From: Hofstenia miamia
Lineage: Eukaryota; Xenacoelomorpha; Acoela
Assembly: GCA_004352715.1 (NCBI GenBank)
Contig: SCFE01000077.1
Location: forward strand, 1,571,120-1,635,119
Direction: 5' to 3'
DNA length: 64,000 bases
Part shown: positions 47,744 to 60,486 of the stretch, piece after piece
Layout of the letters: every line of letters starts with the position of its first letter
Position numbering within the stretch: the stretch's first letter is position 1
Translations under genes and position numbers: made by a program
The notes under the pieces: generated by a model
Seen by the model: the letters and a program-made list of their open reading frames with translations, nothing else
Told to the model about the DNA's origin: nothing
Database searches by the model: none

Positions 47744-48496
47744 TCAAACAAAGCATGGTTGAATCTTTCCGATGAAAGGCTCCATAGACAGATTTTCTAC
47801 AAATGTTGTTCCTGGAAAATTTATCGATGCAAAATTCACTTGACTGCTTCCAAGAAGAAATGTCTCAATCACTTCAGAATACGACTTTATTTTAAAGAAA
47901 TCGTTTGCTACGGTTCTCATAAACCTTGAAAGTGACTGAGCGCTTTTGTAAACGACGATAAATGTAATGCCTCCCAAATTGTTATTCTTAAAGAAGAACA
48001 TTGTCACAGCTAAATTTCCATATGAAATATAGATCTGTGAAAGGATATTCTCAACTAGTGCAACTGCATTATTGCAAGTATAACAGTGAATTCGACTATA
48101 AAGGCAGTAGTACCTTGTGTTGTTGTATAACTGATAACGGAGGAAGTTCGAAAGCATTTTACCCGAGTAGTTCAAAAAAAATTTTGTATCTTTGAGAGGC
48201 ATGGATATTATGTGTTGCAGGCTTTCTTTATTCAAGGGATGTAAAACTCCACGACATACGATCTCTGATTTGAACTTTGATATTTTGGCAGGTGATGTAA
48301 GACATGTACTCAAAAACTCAACTGCAGATTTATATTTAGTCTTATAACGATGCTTTGTAAAGGTTTCAAGCCTGATTTTAAAGATCCAAATGAGAATTAT
48401 GTAATCTTCATCACGAGGATGTCTAGAGAAGCACAGTATGACATATGGTGTGGGACCATTAAGAGATTGGATTTTGTTGAAATAACTAAAAGTTTC
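47744..48496 (-). CDS. Unrecognised 250-codon open frame, possible exon
   Basis: The frame is open from 48496 to a TGA at 47744-47746 with no stop, exceptional in sequence this AT-rich. There is no ATG at its start: the frame follows a stop at 48497-48499. A splice-acceptor-like CTTTTAG ends at 48486, so it could be a terminal exon beginning TYFNKIQ-like at 48485. The protein has mixed composition: YVILCFSRHPRDEDYIIL, FKSEIVCRGVLHPLN, YNNTRYYCLYSRIHCYTC, LGGITFIVVYKSAQSL and NLSMEPFIGK. No family was recognised and none of the transposase or polymerase motifs seen elsewhere occur. A domesticated or unfamiliar transposon protein remains possible. Confidence 0.45.
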   Translation of the reverse strand, partial: ETFSYFNKIQSLNGPTPYVILCFSRHPRDEDYIILIWIFKIRLETFTKHRYKTKYKSAVEFLSTCLTSPAKISKFKSEIVCRGVLHPLNKESLQHIISMPLKDTKFFLNYSGKMLSNFLRYQLYNNTRYYCLYSRIHCYTCNNAVALVENILSQIYISYGNLAVTMFFFKNNNLGGITFIVVYKSAQSLSRFMRTVANDFFKIKSYSEVIETFLLGSSQVNFASINFPGTTFVENLSMEPFIGKIQPCFV

Positions 48497-48509
48497 TCAG
48501 TTATTTAAA

Positions 48510-51500
48510 GACATGCTGAGTTTAAAATTCATTTAAATTTGCTATGATTGTGTCAAGAATAGACAATTAAGTTATTGAATCATTGATGTTGCATTAGATT
48601 ATATAAACCATAAGTGTTAATCCTCATTTGAGAGGACAAACTTAGGCAATTAGTACATAGAGTCAAAGTAGTTTCACCAAGTTTTTAGAGGTAGCAAGTA
48701 CACCTTTGAAAAACTTCATTTTTTTACTTTTGTTGACAAAAATTATCTACATTTTCGCTAAAAATCCAAAATACAATTTAACGATTATTTTTTTTCATTT
48801 ATATTTTATTCCGATGTAAATTCGATATTTATATTCTTAATTAATGTTTATTTACAGACTTAGTCTTTCGCAACCCATTTATTCTGTTGTGTCATTGCTA
48901 CCAGGTATGTCAAGCTGCATTTCCACAACTTTGAATATGGAAATAATTTTTCATTCTTCGGAAAAGTTTATTCAAACGTCAAAGGGTTTTAAAAATTTGT
49001 TTTTTTGCTTGAAAGTTTTAAATAATAATTGTTATTAATAAACTTTCCTTAGATTTTTATACATATATTGAATATATATCTTTAATATATCAGATTTATC
49101 GATATTTATAATAAATATCAAGATTTTGCTATCTCTGGTTGAAAGCATTTTTTAAACAATGACTTAACTTACGAAAGTAAAATGGTCCTTGTTTATGGTG
49201 ATCAGATGTATTTTGTTAAAGAAATTATTTTCGCTCCTTTTCATAAATTCCCTAAAACAATATGGATCCTCAATTGCTACCTCTGAATGTTGGCATGAAG
49301 AGCGCCGTTTTAACCAGTGTTTTCTCCAAATTTTTCTATATCGTCAAAGTCTGCTAAGGGTAATTTTTTATTGTACTTGAAAATCATTTTTAGCATTGCA
49401 TTTAAAATTTTCTGAGGCCAGGATCAAGGCATTCCATTTTGTGTAACTTAGCAGCTTCAACCAATGATGCAACATGTCTGAACCATAGGTGGAAGAGGAT
49501 CTGATCGAAATGCCATTTGATTCAGATTGGGTCTTTTCGGGTCAGGTCAGAGTGCTTCCCCAACCTGCAATTTAAATAAATATTCTACAAAAGTATATCT
49601 CCATTTGCACTTTTTTGGCATAAAAAACTACTGGAATCCAAATATGATAAAACAACCATCCTTCAACTATTTTATTACAACACCCTAGAAGTATTTGAGA
49701 TTTTGTAGAAAGAGTTCGCGCAACTTCTCTATTTTTTACTAGGCTAGTTGCCAGATTTTAATTCATATATATTCAACCTGCATGTTGGGTCTGGTTTTTA
49801 CTGACCGGTTCCACGTACGGTTGAACTGAATTGAACCTTCGAATAACCATTATGGTCATTTTGACGTACAACGAGTAGGGTTCTGTATGACTACTAAGTC
49901 CTAAGGCATTTATTTGTCTTAGTCCAATAGAACTATACCTAATTATTTCAGTGCACTGAGACTAACATGAGACTGGATTATAAAATATCAACCTGGACCT
50001 ACAGATTTCAGAATACTACTAAAGTTTTTTGGCAATTTTGGTCAAAATAAAAGGCATATCGCGTGGCCAATGAGTGTAACCAAATCCAATGAGACTTAAA
50101 CCAGTAATTTTCTGGTACCGCAAAATCTCTAACTACTAGTTCTAAGAATTTTGGAAAGATGAGGAAATTAATGGAATATTATGGAAATTTTGTTAATATA
50201 GTTGTAAAAATGGAATGGAAGAGCAAGACAATAACATTTCCATATGCACGACTGTGCAAATGTAACAAATCAAAGCCTTCAGCTGTCATGTTTTCATTTT
50301 GTAAGTGGCTGATTATGTATTTTGTCCATTGATATTTCATTTTCATATTTCAAAAATGTGTTCCTTGTATAGAACTATTTTCTCGAAAATATGACCAAAT
50401 TTAAAATAAACAACTGAAAAATAATGTAGTTGAAATTTGATTAAAAACTAGTTTTGATGTCAGTATCTTGTATAGCTCCTATTTCAATTTTTATCATGCG
50501 AATGGATTATTCGCATTAACTTTAATTAGTAAAACACCTGCACAAACTTTTCATATTAGCCTGTCAAAATGGTCTTTTTGAGTAAAAAAGCTTACTTTTA
50601 CATTAATTAGTTATTAACCGAGATAATGCTTTTCCAACAAAAATTTACCTTAAACAGTCCAATACATCGCTTTTTTCATCTCTTCCGCTGGCCCAAAAAT
50701 GAAATAAGAACGTGATTTCGGTTGTATTTGACATTAAATCAAAGACAGTTGAGCATCGCAGGTGCGTTCGTAAATGTTTATAAACGTGTTGCGAATGCAA
50801 AGAAGATAACTTAAATATACAAAGCAATTGAGTTGTAAACTATGAGAGCATTTATAATGCAAAGCTGCTCACCATTCTTATCGGAAAGTCATTGTTTAAC
50901 ACTCTATGCGGTATTCACATGAAAGACAGTAATCCATTAATGGCACTTATGAAACTGAGATCCGTTTCTGGTGTTGTTACTAATTCTAAACGCTAGCACC
51001 AAATAAATTTTACTATTTGTTGTCCAAATATTTTCAGAAAGTAACTTAATCGAGAGATCAAAGAGTCCCTTTTAATTTCAAATAAATCCATTTAAATTTC
51101 TTCAATATGTTAACTTTACTTGCGTTTAAGTCTACGTATTTGAATAACATCCAAAACATGAAGCTGGAAGACGAAAACGCTTAAGTGCATATAGCTACAG
51201 TTATATTTAAAGCTCTCATAAATTAAACCAATTTATGCAAAAAAAATTTTTTAATCAAACACAAATAAAATTTATTAAACATTTAAACACATATCACCAG
51301 TGTGAGAACCTTGTGACCTTTTTCACTCGAGACTCGAACCAACCGTTTAACAATAATCTGTCACTCGGCACGTCCAAAAATGACCCTCGACATGACCGGA
51401 TCAAAGAAAGATTACTAATATAATACATACAAAAGTATCAATGAAGACAGTACAAAAATACAAAATATTTAATATCAATTAGATTTTTTATTTCTTAATT

Positions 51501-51990
51501 CTGTTTGTGTTCTTTCACCTAAAAATTATAAATGGCCAAAAAAATTCTTCCTCGACCTGTCTAAGAGTCACAGGTTTCCCACTCTGCATATGACACATGA
51601 ATTCAGTATTTAAAAATGAAAACCCAATGTGAATTAATATTTTGGTTATAAAGTAGCCGTTCCGCTTTCATGATTCGGCTGAATGACCCCCAATGAGAAA
51701 CATCATTAGTAACAGTTATTTGAAAAAAAATCTTTCATGAAATAAACAGAGGCTGACTACGCAATAATAGCTGTGATTGCAACTTCGGCGGCTATCCAGT
51801 GTATTTGACAAAATGCTACATTGAGTAAAAAATTGTTTGGGTCGTCTTTCTGATTTGATGAGAGGAGGAGCAAAGGGTCTAGTCTTGAGAGCATGCTACC
51901 GTGTAAAATGTGATCATTTGAAAAAATGAAAATGCTAATTTAGTTCATCACTCTTGAAAGCGAATTTCAAATTGAGCATTCGAGATGCAC
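48510..51990. other. Noncoding stretch
   Basis: Several 60-65-codon frames exist on both strands with no motif, splice context or repeat structure. Nothing can be supported. Confidence 0.45.
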
Positions 51991-52009
51991 GAACCTGGAA
52001 CTTTTCCAA

Positions 52010-52372
52010 TTAGTCATGAGTCTTTTGGGAAGGGCTATGGATCCTGATAATGTTCTTTACATGATTATTGCATTTCAGGTCGCTTTGCAAGGTTAGTTTG
52101 ATACTGTCTATAAGTTTTAGACTGCCCTCAGTGTGCAATTGATACATTTCCCAATGTAGATATCTCAGATTATTTGCTGGTTTAAGGTCATACTGTTTAG
52201 TTCGCTCCAAATTTCTAAGTGAGAAGTAAGAAGCGAGGCTTTTCTGAGCACGGAATTTTAGAAGTATTATAATTGGAATATTTGATAAATCTAAGATGTT
52301 ACTTGACATGTCGATCGGCAACGTATATACTAATAAGAATGGGTCCAATGTGCAAATCGAGTCGTACGCCAA
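52010..52372 (-). pseudogene. Possible LINE reverse transcriptase fragment
   Basis: A 120-codon frame ends with KLIDSIKLTLQSDLKCNNHV, similar to the thumb motif of CR1/jockey polymerases (Leu-Gly-Val-x-Ile-x-x-Asp-Leu-Lys-Trp-x-x-His-Val). The rest shows no clear motif. A short (AAT)n run lies 250 bp to its 5' side. Confidence 0.35.
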
Positions 52373-52620
52373 AGATACGTTAAGGGACTTAGGGCGGTGG
52401 CCAAAATGAACAGAGATAAATATGTTCGAAGAGTAACTGCCTACAAAATCAAACCACTATAATATGACTTAGAAAGGCAATAACTACACAACTGCTAACC
52501 CTAAGTCAATTCATATTTTTATACTGCTTAGTTAAATATTTTTTAAGCACAACTAAATAATATTTTGTCATTATTACTCAATTTTGGTATAAAAATTATA
52601 TTTGAGGATTTCCCATCATG

Positions 52621-52643
52621 AATAATAATAATAATAATAATAA
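52621..52643. repeat. (AAT)n microsatellite
   Basis: About eight AAT units preceded by CCCATCATG, the same nonamer context (CCCATCAT) that borders the AAT run at 2445. Confidence 0.9.
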
Positions 52644-53436
52644 GGTACAAAGGGTGCCATTTTAGAAAAAAAAACGAGTGTTACTTTTGCTTCGATTTGA
52701 CTTTATGCAATATATCATTCCTAATTTGGGAATAGCAAAATATTAGTTTTGCATTTTATAATAAACTAAATATAGCTGAAGTCGTTCCGAATAAATTAGT
52801 ATTTAAGCTTTTAAAGCATTTAACACTACAGAGTATAACATTTTTTGTTATCCTATTTTCTAATTGCAGTTTATATTACTAATGAAAAATTATTGAAATG
52901 ACATTTGATCCCTGTTTTGGGGATTAAGTTTTCTGGGGAACCTATATGCGTCAAAGGTCAAAGATCTGCTTAAATTGAAAAAAATACTTCTTGAATTTCT
53001 TTGAAATCTATGATCTACAACATAACCATCAGTTCATAAAGTATTTTTATGAATCAAGTTCAGAAAGGATTGATTTTTATGCCTGAAGCTTGAAGAAAAT
53101 TGAAATAACACAAGAAGTTAAAATTGATTCTTCTATTATATCTAATTTTGTACATTTTATTATGGTGCATGGATTCAATAGCATGTTCTTATATATTAAA
53201 TCAGTTGCAAAATATATTGCAAACTTTCATTAAAATCTAAATTTTATTGCCAAACATAGAAGAAATGTGGAGTCAAACCAGATATTGCATGTAGATTTCG
53301 ATTAAAAAAAGTTTCTAGAAGCAATCTGTATTCACTTTAAATGTACAAGAAGAATACATGTAATGATTTGTAAAAAAATATCTTTCCAAAAATATTCCAA
53401 AATTATATTTATCACATATAGGGCTTTCTATGCCGT

Positions 53437-53848
53437 TTGCCGTTCAATTTAAAAACTAACGCATTCAAATTATAAATTAATGCATTCAAATTAAAACATA
53501 AAGCATTCAAACTAAAACATAGCGCAATCAATTTAAAATATAAGCTATTCAAATAAACATTAACGCATTCAAATTAAAACCTAAGTCATTCAATTTATAA
53601 TAAATATCGAACTATGACTTTTGTAAAACATGAAACTAAGAAACAAACTATAAACTATTACAATGTTTACTTTATTCTACATACAGTAAATCTTCTTCAG
53701 CCATAAATATCTTGTGTATAGCCTCTGTACATGCTGACATACAATTACATTAATAGAGCTATCATGATTATTTATAAAAATTAAAATATAATCTGGAAAT
53801 CTACAGTTATTGCTCAAGAAAATACACGAAAAATATTAGTACCATATG
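53437..53848 (+). mobile_element. Tc1/mariner-type non-autonomous element, truncated copy with expanded subterminal repeats
   Basis: It starts GCCGTTCAATTTAAAAACTA and contains about six degenerate copies of a 20-24-bp unit around GCATTCAAATTAAAACATAA. It then follows the inner sequence of the element at 60487-61533 as far as about 53848, where another copy begins. Confidence 0.75.
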
Positions 53849-54770
53849 TTATCGTTCAATTTAAAAACTAACGCATTCAAATTAAAACATATATCACTGA
53901 ATTTAAAATAAATACCAAACTATGACTTAATTGAAATAATGAAACTAAGAAACAAAACAAACTATAAACTAATATGATGTTTACTTTATTCTCCATAGAG
54001 TAAATCATCTTCAGCCATAAATCTTGTGTATAGCTTCTGTACATACTGCAAAAAATTGCATGAATATAGCCATCATGATTATCCTTAAAAATTGAAATTT
54101 AATCAGGAAACCCACAGTTACTGCTCAGGAAGAACAGTAGTTTCATATGTTGGCTATATATTCTTAATTTACAAATTCGAATTTTTTCCTAGAAGCCTTT
54201 CTACAATATCGTAATAAGTCTTTGGAACAAAATTTTCAAGCGACTCTAAAGCATTTGGCTGCCAAGCTAAAATGTAATCCACATATCGCAATAGATGTAT
54301 CAGCAATCACAGTACAACGACATCTTGATAAAGTCAACTTTACGCTAAAAAATAACATGAAATAAAAAGGATTTGCTGAATTCTTAAATGCCTTAATGAG
54401 TGCATAAAGTAATGTATTACCAGGATTAAAGTAAGATATGAAAGTTTAATATGTTTTTCAAAAGGCTTAGGGAAGGTCGATTTGAGGCTAGTGCTTCACA
54501 TCTACACTGCCAAATTTACAGTGCACCTTTATCACAGAATGAAATTTTTGTTCCTCTGTGAATTTGAGGACCAAGATGCTCAATGACGTTAGGCAAGCCC
54601 AAATATTAGAAAATCCACAAACTTATTTTACTCTTATGAATTAAGTGAAAGGTATTTTTGAAGGTTTAATCAGGTATACAATGACTATTCATGCAATTCG
54701 TTTTTTCGGCATGTAAAAAGCCAATATGTAAGATTTTATGGTGAAAATGATTTACTGTATGGAGAATGAG
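53849..54770 (+). mobile_element. Tc1/mariner-type non-autonomous element, second copy
   Basis: From CGTTCAATTTAAAAACTAAC onward it matches the reverse complement of 60487-61533 over most of its length. The right terminal repeat is lost after about 54770. A short reading, LAAKLKCNPHIAIDVSAITVQR near 54250, looks like a helix-turn-helix relic of a Tc1/IS630-type transposase. Confidence 0.75.
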
Positions 54771-57700
54771 GTCAAAATTGCATTTGTTTATGGTTCCTTC
54801 AAAACTCTCTAAATATGTACACAAAAAGTATTCGAGACCTTTAACAACATAGAATTAGGGCAACATTTGGCAGCACGTATATTGGTTCATACGAAGGAAT
54901 ATACAAAAGTTATAGAAGGATTACTTTTATAGAACATGTAGAAGCACATATATTGGTTTATAAGAAGGAATGTACAAAAGGTATGGAAGGATAACTTTAA
55001 TAGAACATATTAAAACATAGTTTACCTAAGCGGAGATCACGAGGAAGTGATTCAAATTGAAAAGAAAAGAACGAACGAGGAATGTTGGAAGAGAGTATGA
55101 GTAGTGTTCCTGACGTTTAAAATGAAAATACAATCCTGGAAACTTCTTTATCACTTCCTTGCATTTTGATGCAAAAAGTTTGACAAGATAATCGCCAGAA
55201 CTTTGAATTAATTAGCATATTTGATATTTCTTCTATAAACATAAAAAGATTGGTTCCAAAATTTTTGGTAGAGATGAACATGGGCCGGTAGGCAATGATT
55301 GGAAAAAGTGGGCCACAATTTCAAAAATCTGATTAGTAAACAACAGTTCACCTATATCATTTCTACACAATTTACATACAACCTGTTGAAAAATAAATTT
55401 TTCATTTTGATATTTTGCATTAGCGTTCTAAACAGTTTTTTAAAACTCACTTTCCGAGGTAGCTTTTATTAGAAGTTCCTAACATACTCGACTTTGATCT
55501 AGTAAACGAAAAGTTAAATAAATTCTTTTCGGCTAAGATCATTTAATGAACCAGGACTTATGTTTCGGGCTGGGCTTAAGTCTTTTGATGGCGATTAAGC
55601 AGAAATAGAAGTACAAGCAGAGGTTTACCGCTGGAAGGGATTCAAATTGAGTTATTTTTAGTACATTGGGACATTAGTGATCAACTAAATATTTGTTTAC
55701 TGCTATTTTTTTTAATTCGAATCCGTCAACCTTAATGGTTCTTCTAATAAAACACTATTTAGCTTTGCTTTGTTACATGTACATCAATTCTTTAAGCCTT
55801 GTAAGTACACGTATTTAATTAACGTTTCAAATGCATGTTCTACCATTTGAAGATTGCAAAATTCTATACAACGCGAGAATATATAAATTCACTGAGTACA
55901 TTAGGACAAATTTTACTTTTACTATATGAGCTCTGCAAACACAATGAACGGCCTGATTTCTTGCAGAACCAACATGTTGCAACTAGGCTCAACGTCTTAT
56001 TCACGGACCGATTTGGGGGGGGGGGCTGATTCCAACCATGCTTTTAGACTAATTTTTTTATAAACTAGAAGGCAAATTTTTGTTTATGACATAATACATT
56101 TTTTGCGTGCAATGTTTTCTACGAAATTTTAATATTGTATTTGTTTTCATGCAAACATTTACTAGAAAACTGTTGTGCCTTTTTGTTAAAATCTGCAGTC
56201 TCACGCATAGTTAGTGTCATTGTGTCCAAATGTAAGCCCATTTTGCAATATCGAAATTATTTGTTGCAGGTAATGCAAAGTGTTTGTCACTGATGATAAT
56301 TCGCTTATTGATCTTTACAATTAATGTAACGTCCATTAGAATATCATAATTTTCTTCTTTCCTTGTATACATTTTTCGATGAAAAGCAAAACGATTTTGT
56401 ACATCACACAATGAAAAATTTATTATACTTATTTCTTGGCTGTCATCTTCTGAATCCGAGGAGTTTGAGCTATCATTATGCTAAATCCAGATTAATCTGA
56501 AGGTCGCTCATCTTCGATATCCTGTTGAATTATGCAGGAAATATGCAATAATTTTAATTTATGACTAAGCAATCCAGACATTTTTACAATTTGTGTGTTA
56601 CTATAAAACAATATTAAGCACTCACAATTCACTGAATATTACAAATACAACAACATACCAAATCTCAAATATCCATTGCAGTTGATTCAAGCATTGGCGA
56701 AAATGTTATCACTTGAATCTAAGAATAAAAGACATTGATGTAGTCAAAAAATGGTGTCAAACATTTTTTAGCAAGAAAAGATATTTTTGCTGGACTGAAA
56801 ACTTGTTTCTTTTAAACACACTGTTTGAATTTTACTGCAAAAAATGTGAAAATATTGGATAGAAGTGCTAAAAAAAAGCTTTTGATATATTTAATACACT
56901 TTATATGAATTTTATTATCAAGTACTAGTCTTTAATGTCAATATGTCCTACCTAAGAATCTCATGTACGCACTACAGAAAGTTGTCGGCTGTCCATGACA
57001 AGCACTAAAACAGACTATATGAGCATGGGGTTGGGTGGGCCCTTTTAATTCAAAATTATGTTTCCTACTTATTTTAGCAGAAAACTTAAACCATAGTATT
57101 TTAAATGACATTGAAAATTTATATGCAAATGTGAGTTGTGATCAAACAAAGTAATGCTAATTTAAACAGGAGTGGCATAGGGCAATAGGAAGGGGAGGGG
57201 GCTTTGGAAGTTGCTGAAATACCAAGAAATGTTTTTTATTAAAACATCCTCATCCGAAAATGAGCGTCATAACAGTTTTGGAGGTTTCACTATTACAAAA
57301 CTAGGAAATAGATTATATATGTAAATCCTAAACTGTTGCGAAACTCATGTTTCTGAAAATCAATGGAACACTTAGTTTTAATTTTTCTCTGAATGATTCC
57401 ATACCCAACAATAAATCTTAATATATCTCAGTGCTATACTGATTAAACTCGTTCAATGAGTTAGTGATATGCCCTTCTGAAATATCAGTGGAGTCTTAGT
57501 GTGGCTATAGCTGCAAAATTTTTCTTTGTTGGGTCCATTAACTGCGCTACAATATAATATAAGGACAATGGGACTATCAGAGACTGCTATTTGTATTTAA
57601 TAATAGAAATCTTCTAATTGATGATTGCATAATTGGGAGAAGCAGAAATTATGTAAGTGTAAAATGTAGTATTGAAATTATGTAGTAGTATATGATGTGA

Positions 57701-57840
57701 GCCAACAGCTTTTTGCATTTTGGATAGTTTTTTCAGCATTTGGGTCACCACAGTAATAAAATGAGATAAATCTTGTCGTTACAATTAGATTTAAGTTACA
57801 GAATGTAGTTACACTTTTTTAACTGAAATATATTTTTATA
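54771..57840. other. Noncoding stretch
   Basis: It holds a G run at 56019-56026 and AT-rich sequence. The frames at 55835 and 56217 have no recognisable motif. Confidence 0.45.
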
Positions 57841-57866
57841 ACAGCTACCAAATTTGTACATTTAAC

Positions 57867-58103
57867 ATGAAACAAAGGAAATTAAAGAAAGCGAAAAAGG
57901 AAAAATCAACATCAGAAATAATTTCAATTGATTCAGGTGAAAATGATACTTATTATCATGCAGCAGCATCAACTGCATTATCACAAAAGCTAAGCGATCT
58001 TCATATAAACTCTCCAAAAACAGACACTGATGCTGTTAAAGCAAAGAAATTTTGTAGCACATGCTTGATTAAAACACCTAATTTGAACAAAAGGCTTCGC
58101 TAG
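57867..58103 (+). CDS. Lys-rich 78-codon frame, unrecognised
   Basis: It starts MKQRKLKKAKKEKSTSEII, preceded by an acceptor-like TTTTTATAACAG (ends 57844). It contains a Cys pair (KKFCSTCLIKT) near its end and stops at 58101. In other frames the next 150 bases keep some protein-like composition (HGAVCNCAG). It could be an exon or relic of an unknown gene. No function can be assigned. Confidence 0.3.
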   Translation: MKQRKLKKAKKEKSTSEIISIDSGENDTYYHAAASTALSQKLSDLHINSPKTDTDAVKAKKFCSTCLIKTPNLNKRLR

Positions 58104-58436
58104 GAAACATAAAATACATGGAGCTGTTTGTAATTGCGCAGGCTTATTACCAAGAAATTCTAGGATTTCAATCAATGCCTTCCACAACTTGAACAAATTC
58201 ATGATTCGGGAATGCCTACCCGTGAACATATTCCCGTTGGATTTTGTATTTATTTACACAAGTGGTTTCAGATTCAATAACTTCTGTAACAAAGAATACA
58301 AAAGAACTCATTAATTAGATTAAGCCGTTTAATTTGAGGATATGTTTTATGAGGTCCTCATCAGAATCAGGATAAATACATAAATAATATGAAGTTGTTA
58401 CATGTAAAATATCCAGGAAAAACAACGAATTACATT

Positions 58437-58953
58437 TAATTCCATGTCCAAACATTGAACGGGCTAGAGTCATTGAGCATAACTTCAGGAAGGCAATTTC
58501 AGCAATGCAATACTTTGGTACGAACCTGGATGGTGGGCTACACGCAATGTTTAGTCTGTCGACTGGTACAGTAACCCCAACTGCTGTGATAGGCGAATCA
58601 TACTCTTCTTAGGACGTTGTGCTATGGCATTTGAAACATTTGCTAATATATTATCTTCTAAGATCTTTCAGCGACCATGTTTTCNNNNNNNNNNNNNNNN
58701 NNNNNTAATTCCATGTCCAAACATTGAACGGGCTAGAGTCATTGAGCATAACTTCAGGAAGGCAATTTCAGCAATGCAATACTTTGGTACGAACCTGGAT
58801 GGTGGGCTACACGCAATGTTTAGTCTGTCGACTGGTACAGTAACCCCAACTGCTGTGATAGGCGAATCATACTCTTCTTAGGACGTTGTGCTATGGCATT
58901 TGAAACATTTGCTAATATATTATCTTCTAAGATCTTTCAGCGACCATGTTTTC
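58437..58953. repeat. Exact 248-bp direct duplication around a 21-N gap
   Basis: 58437-58684 and 58706-58953 appear identical, with N at 58685-58705 between. Identity over the full length and placement against a gap indicate an unmerged contig overlap rather than biology. The unit itself contains a short frame (IPCPNIERARVIEHNFRKAI, then YFGTNLDGGL) of unknown origin. Confidence 0.85.
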
Positions 58954-60486
58954 TGTTAGTCGTTTTACGAAATTGTTCAATTAATGCTCTAACACTATAA
59001 CGGTTTGGCATTGACTTATGTGGAAATCTTGTAGAAAACTACTTTTTAACAAAATCAAAATCTTTAAACTTTCCTTCAGATCAGAATACATACTCTACAA
59101 GAAAAATAGGTCATTAAGAGAAAACACCATTGCTACAACTATGAAAATGTACTGCTGAACAAACAATCGATATGTGTACATTTAAAGATTTGTATTCAAA
59201 GACAGATATTTAATCTGACATCAAAATATCAAAATAGTTAATTTAGTTTGACTGAGATTTACAGAAACCTTCATAATATATCGCGGACATTTAGAATACA
59301 AGAAACGCCAAACAGTACAATTGAGGATTGCTAAATCATTTCACTAATTTCACTTAGCGTATTTTATCATATATAATAATTTACACAATTCTTTTTTGAG
59401 TCTGCGAGAAATTAACTGTAGGAATTTCAAATTCACATTTTCTTTTGATGGTTGTAGTAGTAACTGTATTCATAGTCGTTTGAGGTATTTATCACAAATT
59501 TTATTTATATCAGATAGCTCAGATTCTTGCATAAAAATTAAAACAGGCAATATTCTTTTAGGAATTTGAATATTTTATAAATGTATTTGTTAAATATACA
59601 ATTTATGTGTAAATTAACAATCTTGAGAGCAGTACATACAAATATACCCTTAGGCATGGCACCTTCAATTTTCAGATAGACACTGAAAAACAATCAGATC
59701 GGTAGATTTTAAAACAATGTGTTCTTGTGTGTTACTATATTTGGATAGATCTTTTTGATGTTGCTCCCGCTAGGTGTATATGTCTGCTGACGTTTCAACA
59801 ATTTCTTGAGCTTTATTGATTTCTTCATTTTCGGCTCTTTTTCATGGTTATTTTTCTGAAGATCATAAAACTAATGTTTGCATATCTTAATGATGATATC
59901 ATTGGAGCAATCATTGACACCTGACACTAAACAGTTCTTGTGCTGTCAGTTGGTACCTCAAAAATAAGAGTGAAGAATTAAGCGTGGTTTTATATTCTAT
60001 GGTTTTAAAATTACTAATATTGTTAATCACTGATTTTTTGTGAATTGTAAAATGGGTAATAGAATCTGCTAATTTTTGTACTTTGAAAATTCGAAACGTA
60101 TGATGTTTAACGTTGAGTTTGTGCAGTTTCATGAAGATAGACTGAGTAGTTTCCAAGATATTGGCAGTTAAAATGCCGAAAATTTTTTATAACAGCACGA
60201 AAGTATAATAATAATAAACTGTAATTAAAACTGCGATTAGTGGTATTATTTCTTTGTGCTACCCAATCAAGAGATACTAAGACAATGGTGTTCAGTTGCC
60301 AACCGATTTACAAACAATCTTAATTAGTAAGCAAATGTGTTTTAAATATAATTTACTGTTTGATGCATAGCATGGGTACTTAATAAAATTATAACGCTTA
60401 GTTATGTTGAAAACATTATATTATTCTGCACTCTATTAACTTGGCTAATGACTTGACTAATCTGCATTTGCGGTTATTCAATACTA
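58954..60486. other. Noncoding stretch
   Basis: AT-rich, without recognised genes or repeats. The frame at 59911-60156 has no motif. Confidence 0.45.

Noticed and set aside
53437-53600. Regular 20-24-bp units resembling a CRISPR array
   Set aside because: The units are degenerate, there are no unique spacers of constant length, the context is a eukaryotic genome, and the units belong to transposon ends.
55835-56029. 64-codon frame ending at a G run
   Set aside because: No recognisable motif; the Gly end comes from the homopolymer.
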